This document shows, in pieces, positions 8,761-14,735 of a DNA stretch of 41,043 nt (the stretch's first letter is position 1; each line of letters begins with the position of its first letter). The stretch is from an uncultured Clostridia bacterium. Its GTDB lineage: Bacteria > Bacillota > Clostridia > Christensenellales > UBA1242. Location: positions 1 to 41,043 of the forward strand of contig CALVTD010000006.1 in the NCBI GenBank assembly GCA_944359935.1. The letters are read 5' to 3'. The notes beneath the pieces were generated by a model. That model searched no databases. It was not told where the DNA came from and saw nothing but the letters and a program-made list of their open reading frames with translations. The position numbers and the translations under genes were made by a program.

Positions 8761-9571
8761 ATTGCTCATGCTTAATTTGAGCCTTAACAATTTCGTCCAG
8801 TTCGCGCATTAAATATTTAAGTGATTTAATGCCCCTGGTTGCATATTTAAGCCCGCAAACTATGCCGTTTAACAAATCAAAATCCTGCTCCATGCACGCG
8901 ATGATTGCGCAGTGCAACATAAAGTTCACATCCTCGGTTTGCTCGTTCACACGCTCTTCGCTAAGCCTTTCAACCATTTCAATTGCAGTGTCTTTTGCCA
9001 GAACAAATGTTTGGCAAACGTGCTCTGGGTCTTTCAAATAATTTGAACTTCTCTCAATTGGGAATGGCACAATTTTCAACCTTTCTTCTGGTGAAAGTTC
9101 TTCAAGTTTTTCAGGAGTTAGCTCACTCACCACCTCTTCTTCTTCGCTTTCACCTTTCACCTGAAAAGCATCTGCAATTAAATCTTTAAACGGCTTTATA
9201 ACAGTGTTCATAAATGCGCTTGGGTCAAGCCTGCCATTTTCATCTGCAAAATAGGTTGCGATTAAATCGTCAAAACTAACCCTGCCATTGCCGATGTCTG
9301 CAAGCAAACAAAAAACTAGCGCCAAAATTTTATATTCCTCTTTTGGCATAACAAAAATTTTTCTGCCGCTTGCATCTTTTGTAAAGGCTTTGTCAAACTC
9401 TTTTTCTTTGTTAAACTGCCCCATACATTCGGTAAGCAAGTCATAAATTTGTGGTGAAGTTGCAATGGCCTCCAAAATTTTATCTATTTTTTTGTCTGCA
9501 AACAAAATTTTGGTGGACATAAGTTCATCACATAACTCTATTAAATTGAGTGCTTCGTCGATATTTTCCAT
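8753..9571 (-). CDS. Unrecognised acidic helical protein (272 aa)
   Basis: I do not recognise this protein. It is soluble, rich in Glu, Asp and Leu, and probably all-helical, with no signal peptide or membrane segment. A Glu-rich stretch with EEEEVVSELTPEKLEELSPEERLK at about residues 145-165 looks like a linker between an N-terminal half (ending near DAFQVKG) and a C-terminal half (SSNYLKDPEHVCQ to the end). Start ATG 9571 has GAGG nine bases upstream and its own promoter (9587-9614), divergent from the DUF4364-type gene. The 3' end overlaps ylbJ by 8 bp tail to tail. Confidence 0.8.
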   Translation of the reverse strand: MENIDEALNLIELCDELMSTKILFADKKIDKILEAIATSPQIYDLLTECMGQFNKEKEFDKAFTKDASGRKIFVMPKEEYKILALVFCLLADIGNGRVSFDDLIATYFADENGRLDPSAFMNTVIKPFKDLIADAFQVKGESEEEEVVSELTPEKLEELSPEERLKIVPFPIERSSNYLKDPEHVCQTFVLAKDTAIEMVERLSEERVNEQTEDVNFMLHCAIIACMEQDFDLLNGIVCGLKYATRGIKSLKYLMRELDEIVKAQIKHEQSR

Positions 9572-9586
9572 AGTTTCCTCAAATAT

Positions 9587-9614
9587 ATTTTAGCATATCA
9601 AACAAAAAAAACAA
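9587..9614 (-). promoter_or_regulatory. Promoter for the 272-aa protein
   Basis: On the minus strand TTGTTT (9609-9614), 16 bases, then TAAAAT (9587-9592). TGC directly before the -10 makes it an extended -10. It lies back to back with the promoter of the gene at 9658 in a 86-bp intergenic space. Confidence 0.6.
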
Positions 9615-9622
9615 TAAAAAAT

Positions 9623-9651
9623 TTGCAATATTATAAAAAAACTGCTATTAT
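9623..9651 (+). promoter_or_regulatory. Promoter predicting a leaderless mRNA for the DUF4364-type gene
   Basis: TTGCAA (9623-9628), 17 bases, TATTAT (9646-9651) with an extended -10 TGC. Only six bases separate the -10 from the ATG at 9658, so transcription should start at or next to the start codon. There is no Shine-Dalgarno sequence. Confidence 0.7.
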
Positions 9652-9657
9652 TTAGTC

Positions 9658-10218
9658 ATGGACAATTTGATTTCGAACGAAATAAACAACGAGGAAAAAG
9701 TTAGGCTTAAACTTACTTTGCTTTTTTTTATGGAAAAAATGGAAATTCCTCTTACAAAAAATTCCATCTTAGACATTTGTTCGATTGAAAACGACTGGAT
9801 AAGTTACATGGATTGTGTGGCGATTATTGCCGAGTTAAACGACAGCGGATTTATTTATAAAACCGAAAACGCAGAAAATGATGAACTTTATTCCATCACC
9901 TACGCTGGCAGAGATTGCCTTGCGCAACTTTACACACGCGTTCCTTACGCACTGCGTGAAAGAATGACTGAATATGTTAAAAACAACAAACTTTCGGTTA
10001 AAACTTCTCAGGAATACACCTCAACTTATGTAAAAAATGAAGACGGATCTTACACCGTTACACTGCGCATATATGAGCCTATGATTGCTTCCCCTATGTT
10101 TGAAATTAAAATAAAAGCGCCTTCAAGACAAAGCGCTATTGAAGCGGATAAGAAATGGAAGCGTCAAGCCCCAAATGTTTATGAGTTTGTTTATGAAAAC
10201 TTAGTAAATACAGACTAA
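9658..10218 (+). CDS. DUF4364-family protein, likely winged-helix regulator
   Basis: A 186-residue protein matching the pattern of the clostridial DUF4364 family: an N-terminal block like LTLLFFMEKMEIPLTKNSILDIC, a YMDCVAIIAELNDSGFIYK helix-turn-helix-like region, YSITYAGRDCLAQL, then VPYALRERMTEYVKNNK and a beta-rich C-terminal half. The family is generally read as winged-helix and probably DNA-binding; no target can be inferred here. The start is ATG 9658, six bases after a good -10 box and with no ribosome site, so the message is probably leaderless. The stop overlaps the stop of the convergent rnhA by a few bases. Confidence 0.8.
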   Translation: MDNLISNEINNEEKVRLKLTLLFFMEKMEIPLTKNSILDICSIENDWISYMDCVAIIAELNDSGFIYKTENAENDELYSITYAGRDCLAQLYTRVPYALRERMTEYVKNNKLSVKTSQEYTSTYVKNEDGSYTVTLRIYEPMIASPMFEIKIKAPSRQSAIEADKKWKRQAPNVYEFVYENLVNTD

Positions 10219-10655
10219 TCTTTAATTTTTTGAATTTCGCTTCTTGCAAGCATATCACATCTGTTGTTAAGTTCATTATCAGCATGGCCTTTAACTTTGT
10301 GCCATGTTATTTTATGCTTTGCACAATTTTCAAGCAGCCTTTTCCAAAGTTCAACATTTTGCACATCCTTTTTGCCTTTGGTTTTCCAGCCGCTCATAAG
10401 CCAGTAACTAATCCAGTCCTGCAAAAAAGCATTGACAACATATGCCGAATCACTGTAAATGTCAACTTCACAAGGGTATTTAAGCGCCTCTAAACCGCTT
10501 ATCACGCCCATAAGTTCCATGCGGTTGTTGGTGGTTTGCGCCTCTCCGCCAGAGAGCACCTTTTCCCTGCCCTCGCTTTGCAAAATGGCCGCCCAACCAC
10601 CTTTGCCAGGATTGCCAGAGCATGCGCCATCTGTGAATAAAGTAACCTTTTTCAA
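10215..10655 (-). CDS. rnhA: Ribonuclease HI
   Basis: Cleaves the RNA strand of RNA-DNA hybrids (R-loops, primers). All four metal-binding acidic residues are visible: D9 in LFTDGACSGNPG, E47 in NNRMEL, D69 in IYSDSAYVV and D134 in NNRCDMLA, with H124 in VKGHADN. 146 residues, normal for a bacterial RNase HI without an N-terminal hybrid-binding domain. The start is a TTG at 10655; no in-frame ATG fits, and a GAGG lies 11 bases upstream. It begins one base after the HIT gene stop, so the two are co-transcribed. Confidence 0.95.
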   Translation of the reverse strand: MKKVTLFTDGACSGNPGKGGWAAILQSEGREKVLSGGEAQTTNNRMELMGVISGLEALKYPCEVDIYSDSAYVVNAFLQDWISYWLMSGWKTKGKKDVQNVELWKRLLENCAKHKITWHKVKGHADNELNNRCDMLARSEIQKIKD

Positions 10656-10656
10656 A

Positions 10657-11055
10657 TCAGTCTATCCTCAACTTTTTTGTAAGTTCTTCAAGATTAAATT
10701 GCTTGTCTGGATGCAGCACTTTAATTTTTGCTTCATCACCATTTCGCCTTGGGAAAATATGCACATGCCAGTGCATAACCTCTTGCCCTGCTGACGCTTT
10801 ACAATTTGTTAAAACATTTATGCCGTCATAGCCCAAAGATATATAATGTGCGGAAATGCGCTTTGTTGCATTCATAACCTGTGCGAAAGTTTGTTCGTCC
10901 GCCTCATTCATGTCAAGCACATGCTTTTTTGGCAAAACAAGAGTGTGCCCTTCCACATCGGCTGCGATATCCAGCATTGCAAAAACATGCTCATCCTCAT
11001 AAATTTTATAACTAGGAATTTCACCTTTCATAATCTTACAGAAAATGCAGTCCAT
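10657..11055 (-). CDS. HIT-family (histidine triad) protein
   Basis: Small nucleotide-binding hydrolase of the histidine triad family (HinT/Hit-like, acting on nucleoside phosphoramidates or dinucleotide polyphosphates; the substrate is not decided by sequence). Seen: the active-site motif HWHVHIFP with H95, H97 and H99; the early CIFCKI pair (C3, C6), which in many members joins histidines to bind zinc; and GHTLVLPKKH. 132 residues, normal. GAGGTG lies eight bases before ATG 11055. First gene of a two-gene unit with rnhA, with its own promoter at 11072-11099. Confidence 0.92.
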   Translation of the reverse strand: MDCIFCKIMKGEIPSYKIYEDEHVFAMLDIAADVEGHTLVLPKKHVLDMNEADEQTFAQVMNATKRISAHYISLGYDGINVLTNCKASAGQEVMHWHVHIFPRRNGDEAKIKVLHPDKQFNLEELTKKLRID

Positions 11056-11071
11056 AATTTCACCTCATTTT

Positions 11072-11099
11072 ATTTTAACATAAATTTGATTTCTTGCAA
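11072..11099 (-). promoter_or_regulatory. Promoter for the HIT-rnhA unit
   Basis: On the minus strand TTGCAA (11094-11099), 16 bases, TAAAAT (11072-11077), with extended -10 TGT. The -35 box begins directly after the T-run of the preceding terminator. The predicted leader is about 12-16 bases and contains the GAGGTG ribosome site. Confidence 0.65.
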
Positions 11100-11102
11100 A
11101 AG

Positions 11103-11124
11103 AAAAAAGGCCCATCAGCCTTTT
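11103..11124 (-). terminator. Terminator of the gene at 11123-12073
   Basis: Minus-strand stem AAAAGGC / GCCTTTT (11118-11124 with 11105-11111) with a 6-base loop, followed by a T-run interrupted by one C. It begins at the gene's stop codon. Confidence 0.75.
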
Positions 11125-12073
11125 ATCTTTGAAAATTTTCTGTAAGGTCTAAAACTTTGTAAGCATAATGCGAAGCGTTTTTAAACTTCTTTTCAAGCAT
11201 TTTTAAATCTTTGTCTGCAATTTTATCCCTATTTGCTAAAACGGCATAGCCTTGCTCATCTCTCACATAGTTATCCTTTTCGTCGCACGCAAAGTGGTTG
11301 TAGACCTGCTTATCGCGCAGAATAAGTTCCACATAATCTTCCAGCGCCTTGCCTGCCTTGGCAAAATTGGCATCGCCTTGCTTTTCCATATCAACAAGAA
11401 TTTTATCATAATGTTCAACAAAATCTTCCGACAAAGCAAACTGCAATTCAACATCCCTCATGCGCTCTTCTCTTGACTTTGGTTTTACTTCTTCCACCTT
11501 TGGCTGAGTTAAAACAGATTGCTGCGACTGAACAATTTGCTTAGGCTGCTCTGCTTGCTGCTCCATTTTTGCACTTGCACCCAAAAGGTATTGATAGTTT
11601 GGAAAAAGCGCTGGCGCAACCTTGTCAAACTCCTTAAAATCTGCAAAGTTTAAATTAAATCTTTTTACAAAAGGATACAATTTCCCTTTTGTAGCCATCT
11701 GCTCCAATTCAAGCACGCCGTCAATAATCGAATAGAACACTTTGATGCTGTAACCATTCCAAGACGGCTTTTCTTCGGTGGCAATCAAAAATTCCTGCAT
11801 TTTTCTATCAATTATGATGGCTGCAAAAATTAACTCCTTTTGTTTTTCATTAAACATATCTATGCAATATTTTTGATCAGTTATCATCAGTGCGGTGGTT
11901 TCTAAATAGTCACGAAGCCCCTCTCTGGCTGCTTTAATTTTTTCAACTATCTTGTTTTTTAATGAATTTGAAACAGCAAGCAAAAGTTCATACTCTTGCT
12001 TATCTTGATTTTTAACTTTTTCACATTCTTCATCATCCAAAACAGCATCTTTTAATAGCCTTACTTTTTTCAT
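11123..12073 (-). CDS. Unrecognised two-domain helical protein (316 aa)
   Basis: I do not recognise this protein. It has no signal peptide or membrane segment. The N-terminal part (to about residue 180) is helical and charged (LLLAVSNSLKNKIVEKIKAAREGLRDY). A Gln-rich linker with EQQAEQPKQIVQSQQ follows, then a C-terminal helical part ending KFKNASHYAYKVLDLTENF. The start is ATG 12073, preceded by GGAGG five bases upstream; the 42 codons open further upstream run into the degV terminator and are not coding. A promoter overlaps the degV terminator, and the ribosome site can be hidden in a hairpin (12077-12097). Confidence 0.8.
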   Translation of the reverse strand: MKKVRLLKDAVLDDEECEKVKNQDKQEYELLLAVSNSLKNKIVEKIKAAREGLRDYLETTALMITDQKYCIDMFNEKQKELIFAAIIIDRKMQEFLIATEEKPSWNGYSIKVFYSIIDGVLELEQMATKGKLYPFVKRFNLNFADFKEFDKVAPALFPNYQYLLGASAKMEQQAEQPKQIVQSQQSVLTQPKVEEVKPKSREERMRDVELQFALSEDFVEHYDKILVDMEKQGDANFAKAGKALEDYVELILRDKQVYNHFACDEKDNYVRDEQGYAVLANRDKIADKDLKMLEKKFKNASHYAYKVLDLTENFQR

Positions 12074-12076
12074 ATT

Positions 12077-12097
12077 TCCTCCAAACAGTATGGAGAA
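12077..12097 (-). promoter_or_regulatory. Hairpin that can hide a ribosome binding site
   Basis: On the transcript TTCTCCA (12091-12097) pairs with TGGAGGA (12077-12083), seven pairs including one G-T, around a 7-base loop. The 3' arm contains the GGAGG Shine-Dalgarno site of the gene starting at 12073. The 5' arm begins at about the predicted first base of the mRNA. Confidence 0.5.
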
Positions 12098-12126
12098 ATT
12101 ATAATAAAAAAAGAGGCATTCGTCAA
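12098..12126 (-). promoter_or_regulatory. Promoter whose -35 lies in the degV terminator
   Basis: On the minus strand TTGACG (12121-12126), exactly 17 bases, TATAAT (12098-12103). The -35 box is made of the last two stem bases and the loop of the degV terminator hairpin, and the terminator T-run lies in the spacer. Confidence 0.75.
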
Positions 12127-12131
12127 TGCCC
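12106..12131 (-). terminator. Terminator of degV
   Basis: Minus-strand stem GGGCATT (12125-12131) with AATGCCT (12114-12120), one G-T pair, loop GACG, then TC and seven T's (12106-12112). It begins 17 bases after the degV stop. Confidence 0.85.
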
Positions 12132-12147
12132 TTTTTAAAAATTTTTG

Positions 12148-13005
12148 CTAATTTTTGCCGTCGTTTATATACAAAATTCCAAGAGTGCCCTCGCCGCAAT
12201 GGCTGGTGATTACGCTGCCAGCATAAGTTACTTCAATATGCTCAAAAATATTTTTGGATTTCAAATATTCCACCACACTGTTTACAATGCTTTCATCCAT
12301 TTTTGTGTGTGCAATTAAGCATAAATCCTTTCTAGGTTTGTCGTACTTTTTCAAAATTGCATCCACATATTTTAGAACCACAGATTTGTATGGACCAACC
12401 TCTTTGCCTGTGTTAATCAAGAGGCCATCGACAACCTCCAACCTTGGTTTAATTCTAAGAAAGGTTGCAACAGAAAAAGTGAATTTAGAGCATCTGCCGC
12501 CCTTATGCAGATAGTCAAGCCTATCAACAACAAAAGATGATTGCACATTGTCGGCTGCGTTTTTCATATTTTCCACAACCTCTTGCAAACTTGCGCCTGC
12601 CCTATATGCGCTTGCACCACTTAAAATCACCAAAGAAATCCCCACAGACAAAGCCTTGCTGTCAACAACAATCACTTTATCTTCACCGATTTCGCGTGCC
12701 GCTGCACAAGCATTTTCATAGCATGCAGAAAGTTTTGCGCCAATTCCGCAATGAACAACAACATCTGCTTTCTTTAAAAGTTTAAGAAAATATTGTTTAA
12801 AAGCGTCAACGCTTCTTGCAGCCGTTTTTGGCAAATTGCCTGATTGCTTAACATACGCATAAAGGTCATCAGGCTGAACATTAACGCCGTCCAAATATTC
12901 ATTTTCGCCAAGCGTTACAATAAGTGGCAAGATTGAAACATCAAATTCCTGCACAAAATGTTTTGGCATATCACATGTAGAATCGCTTGAAAATTTAATT
13001 TTCAT
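12148..13005 (-). CDS. DegV-family fatty-acid-binding protein
   Basis: Cytoplasmic DegV/FakB-type protein; the family binds a fatty acid and can present it to a kinase for phosphorylation. Seen: the N-terminal SDSTCDMP motif, LDGVNVQPDDLYAYV, KTAARSVDAF at the place of the usual T-S-x-P-S lipid-contact motif (altered here, with no Pro), SAxYENA-like ACYENACAAA, and the C-terminal TSHCGEGTLGILYI. 285 residues, normal. The start ATG 13005 has GAGGGG six bases upstream and an extended -10 promoter. It ends in a clear terminator, so it is a single-gene unit. No FakA partner is in the window. Confidence 0.9.
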   Translation of the reverse strand: MKIKFSSDSTCDMPKHFVQEFDVSILPLIVTLGENEYLDGVNVQPDDLYAYVKQSGNLPKTAARSVDAFKQYFLKLLKKADVVVHCGIGAKLSACYENACAAAREIGEDKVIVVDSKALSVGISLVILSGASAYRAGASLQEVVENMKNAADNVQSSFVVDRLDYLHKGGRCSKFTFSVATFLRIKPRLEVVDGLLINTGKEVGPYKSVVLKYVDAILKKYDKPRKDLCLIAHTKMDESIVNSVVEYLKSKNIFEHIEVTYAGSVITSHCGEGTLGILYINDGKN

Positions 13006-13041
13006 AAAACCCCTCTATTGTAAAATTTTCGATACACACTG

Positions 13042-13050
13042 ATTATATCA
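13042..13050 (-). promoter_or_regulatory. Extended -10 promoter of degV
   Basis: Minus-strand TGATATAAT: a perfect TATAAT (13042-13047) with an extended TGA. No good -35 is visible at 16-18 bases; a TTGATA sits 20 bases upstream. Confidence 0.55.
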
Positions 13051-13078
13051 TATATCCAAAATTTTTATATCAATTTTT

Positions 13079-13381
13079 TTAAAAATTTTTATCTTTAAAG
13101 TGCACTTTATTATTTTGCGGCGCCTTTTGTTTTGCATTTACTGGCTGCCAATAAATAAAGAACAACCACATTAAAAGATTTAAGAAATATGACGATTGAA
13201 TAAGCAGTGACGAAATTAAAAATGCAAATTTTAAAATGCTGTCTGCTATAAAAATTATTGCAAAAGTGCTTGCGAGCAAGATTATAAACGAGCAAAAATT
13301 TTGCAGCAAAATCATGTTCACAACTTGCGACAGAACAGTAACTTCCGCTTGCTTTTCCTCTTTAACCTCTCCTTCCTCCAT
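13079..13381 (-). CDS. Small membrane protein, probably the 3' part of a frameshifted gene
   Basis: About 100 residues with two or three hydrophobic segments (MILLQNFCSFIILLASTFAIIFIA and SSYFLNLLMWLFFIYW) and a charged N-terminus MEEGEVKEEKQAE. Family not recognised. ATG 13381 has GAGGTG nine bases upstream, so independent translation is possible (a GTG at 13393 is also in frame). However, the same frame stays open upstream and encodes a natural-looking stretch, FAVFGNKRDACKEVLASMEEG, that would join smoothly to the preceding frame (13387-13623) if one T were added near 13430-13433. I therefore read the two frames as one broken gene of about 181 codons. Confidence 0.6.
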   Translation of the reverse strand: MEEGEVKEEKQAEVTVLSQVVNMILLQNFCSFIILLASTFAIIFIADSILKFAFLISSLLIQSSYFLNLLMWLFFIYWQPVNAKQKAPQNNKVHFKDKNF

Positions 13382-13386
13382 TGAGG

Positions 13387-13623
13387 CTAACACCTCTTTG
13401 CAGGCATCCCTTTTGTTGCCAAAGACGGCAAAATGAAAAGCAGCAGCGAAATGTTTATGGCGATAAAAGACAATGTGATTGTTTGGATGAGTGAAATCTG
13501 CTCTTGCGAAACATCGATGTTAGTTTGAGAGATTGCCGCAATCATAATCACAAAAAGTAGCATAAGCCAAATTGGGAAATATTCTAGCCCCTTAATTTTT
13601 TGTTTATCGACATTTTTCAACAA
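13387..13623 (-). CDS. Small membrane protein, probably the 5' part of a frameshifted gene
   Basis: 78 codons: a charged N-terminus (NVDKQKIKGLEYF), then two membrane segments (FPIWLMLLFVIMIAAIS and a second from about TITLSFIAINIS to LLLFIL). After LLLFIL the frame ends in ATKGMPAKRC, which does not look like its surroundings, whereas the next frame continues with more natural codons and residues. This points to a one-base loss in the TTTT run at 13430-13433. The start is TTG (13623 or 13620) with no Shine-Dalgarno site; a TACAAT box ends 4-7 bases upstream. Family unknown. Confidence 0.55.
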   Translation of the reverse strand: MLKNVDKQKIKGLEYFPIWLMLLFVIMIAAISQTNIDVSQEQISLIQTITLSFIAINISLLLFILPSLATKGMPAKRC

Positions 13624-13734
13624 AAATATTGTAACAAATGAAAGGCAGTTTGATTACGAATAGACAAGTTTTATCTATCTCAGCCGCGATATCATAAAAG
13701 TAGGTTTTCAACTAAACTAAAATAGCGGTCAGCC

Positions 13735-13764
13735 AATGGCGTGCCCTCGTTAATTTTTTGGTTG
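13735..13764 (+). repeat. 30-bp direct repeat, copy 1
   Basis: Identical over 30 bases to 13961-13990 (begins AATGGCGTGCCCTCG, ends TTTTTTGGTTG); with one inserted base the match extends four bases further left (AGCC). Copy 1 is only the right half of the hairpin found at 13929-13998. Confidence 0.9.
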
Positions 13765-13825
13765 CCACAAACGAAAATCAAATATGCTGCGACAGAAAAA
13801 ATATGCTTTGACATAATCTTGGAGA

Positions 13826-13869
13826 CAAATTTTCATGAGGCAAAGGCTGTGCCTGTTCATGAAAATTTG
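13826..13869. repeat. Long palindromic hairpin
   Basis: Outer arms CAAATTTTCATG (13826-13837) and CATGAAAATTTG (13858-13869) are perfectly complementary. Inner arms AGGCA (13838-13842) and TGCCT (13850-13854) extend the stem to 17 pairs with a 3-base bulge and a 7-base loop. There is no T-run on either side, so it is not a typical terminator. Confidence 0.85.
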
Positions 13870-13928
13870 CGAACACATATCCAGCGATGCCGCGTCCCGA
13901 GGCAAGGCGAGCGAGGTGGAAAGGGGTT

Positions 13929-13998
13929 CGCGGGGAAAACCAAAAAATCGAGGTTAGCCGAATGGCGTGCCCTCGTTAATTTTTTGGTTGTCCCCGCG
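13929..13998. repeat. 70-bp hairpin element next to the tRNA-Ser 3' end
   Basis: Arms of 20 bases (13929-13948 and 13979-13998) pair with one mismatch; inside them CGAGG (13949-13953) pairs with CCTCG (13971-13975), and GCC (13957-13959) with GGC (13964-13966). The hairpin begins three bases after the encoded CCA of the tRNA on the minus strand. Its right half is repeated at 13735-13764. The palindromic shape plus a partial copy suggests a small repetitive element. Confidence 0.85.
13961..13990 (+). repeat. 30-bp direct repeat, copy 2
   Basis: Identical to 13735-13764. It forms the loop and most of the right arm of the 70-bp hairpin. Confidence 0.9.
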
Positions 13999-14001
13999 AT
14001 A

Positions 14002-14090
14002 TGGCGCAGAGGTCGGGATTCGAACCCGAGGTGGCTGTTAACCACACACGCTTTCCAAGCGTGCACATTCGACCGCTCTGACACCTCTGC
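14002..14090 (-). tRNA. tRNA-Ser (anticodon GGA)
   Basis: 89 bases with encoded CCA (14002-14004). Acceptor stem GCAGAGG (14084-14090) pairs with CCTCTGC (14006-14012), discriminator G. Anticodon stem CACGC/GCGTG encloses the loop TTGGAAA, anticodon GGA at 14054-14056, reading Ser UCC and UCU. The long variable arm is typical of serine tRNA, and the T-loop has GGTTCGAATCC. Promoter at 14218-14246, so the precursor would carry a leader of about 120 bases that contains a partial copy of the tRNA 5' end and a stretch complementary to the D-arm. Confidence 0.97.
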
Positions 14091-14105
14091 ATAATCTTCG
14101 AAGTG

Positions 14106-14120
14106 AGAGCGGTCGAATGT
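14106..14120 (+). repeat. 15-bp inverted copy of the tRNA-Ser D-arm
   Basis: These 15 bases are the exact reverse complement of 14065-14079, that is tRNA nucleotides about 12-26. In the primary transcript this leader segment could pair with the D-arm of the downstream tRNA. Confidence 0.85.
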
Positions 14121-14132
14121 AATTCGTGGGGT

Positions 14133-14158
14133 CCCCAAAAATGTTCATATTTTTGGGG
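14133..14158. repeat. 10-bp perfect hairpin in the tRNA leader
   Basis: CCCCAAAAAT (14133-14142) and ATTTTTGGGG (14149-14158) are perfectly complementary around the loop GTTCAT. It lies between the partial tRNA copy and the tRNA. Confidence 0.85.
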
Positions 14159-14161
14159 TTG

Positions 14162-14194
14162 GGCCGCTCTGACACCTCTGCATACTCTTCGAAG
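14162..14194 (-). repeat. Partial duplicate of the tRNA-Ser 5' end
   Basis: Matches 14071-14103 at 31 of 33 positions: the first 20 bases of the tRNA plus 13 bases upstream. It cannot form a tRNA, and it lies upstream of the intact gene within the predicted transcript. Confidence 0.9.
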
Positions 14195-14217
14195 GTAAAC
14201 ACCTTCGCATGGCAAAC

Positions 14218-14246
14218 AATTTATCAAAATTAAAATATTTTGTCAA
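14218..14246 (-). promoter_or_regulatory. Promoter of the tRNA-Ser gene
   Basis: On the minus strand TTGACA (14241-14246), 17 bases, TAAATT (14218-14223). The -35 starts right after the T-run of the preceding terminator. It is followed by a CGAAGGT/ACCTTCG hairpin (14190-14207). Confidence 0.75.
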
Positions 14247-14248
14247 TA

Positions 14249-14273
14249 AAAAAATGCCATTAAAGCATTTTTT
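14249..14273 (-). terminator. Terminator of the gene at 14272-14679
   Basis: Minus-strand stem AAAAAATGC (14265-14273) with GCATTTTTT (14249-14257) around a 7-base loop, with a T-run. The gene's TAA stop overlaps the 5' arm. The A/T-rich arms could act in either direction. Confidence 0.8.
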
Positions 14274-14679
14274 ATTCACCCAAAACCTGTTTTCTTTGTT
14301 TTTTAGGTGCTGCTTTGGTGTAAGTCAGCACACTTTCAAACGCGCCTTTAATTGCAAGGTCGTTTTTCAAAGTGTCGTTCAACAGTTCCTCTGCCCTTGG
14401 CTTAACCTCTTGTCTAATCAAGAAGTTTAACTGAGGCGTTACTATCGAAGACACCTTTTCAAAATGATTTTTTGCTAGTTGCATCTGCGCTCTAAAATTT
14501 TTAGCCTCACTCTCAGGCATTTTTAAAGTTTCTTCGCCAATAAACTGCATAAACTCTTCCGCGCCGTCATACTCACTGTATAGGCTTAAAAAATCAGTTA
14601 CATTAAGTTTATACTCTTCAAAATAGTTTTGAATAAAGTTTAAATCTATCTCAATATGCTCTTTAAGTTTATCTTTCAT
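14272..14679 (-). CDS. Unrecognised helical protein (135 aa)
   Basis: I do not recognise this protein. It is soluble, charged and probably helical (IDLNFIQNYFEEYKLNVTDFL; ESEAKNFRAQMQLAKNHFEKV), with a basic C-terminal tail (TKAAPKKQRKQVLGE). ATG 14679 is preceded by GGAG eight bases upstream. It lies 56 bp after the gene at 14736 and ends in a good terminator, so the two probably form one unit from the promoter at 15144-15171. Confidence 0.75.
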   Translation of the reverse strand: MKDKLKEHIEIDLNFIQNYFEEYKLNVTDFLSLYSEYDGAEEFMQFIGEETLKMPESEAKNFRAQMQLAKNHFEKVSSIVTPQLNFLIRQEVKPRAEELLNDTLKNDLAIKGAFESVLTYTKAAPKKQRKQVLGE

Positions 14680-14735
14680 TTGTTTTCTCCTTACATTTAC
14701 ATATTAACATATTTTCAAATTATAAACAAACGAAT

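Noticed and set aside
13741..14227. Open frames across the tRNA-Ser region on both strands
   Set aside because: They run through the tRNA gene, its partial copy and the palindromes; the translations have no protein character and no ribosome sites.
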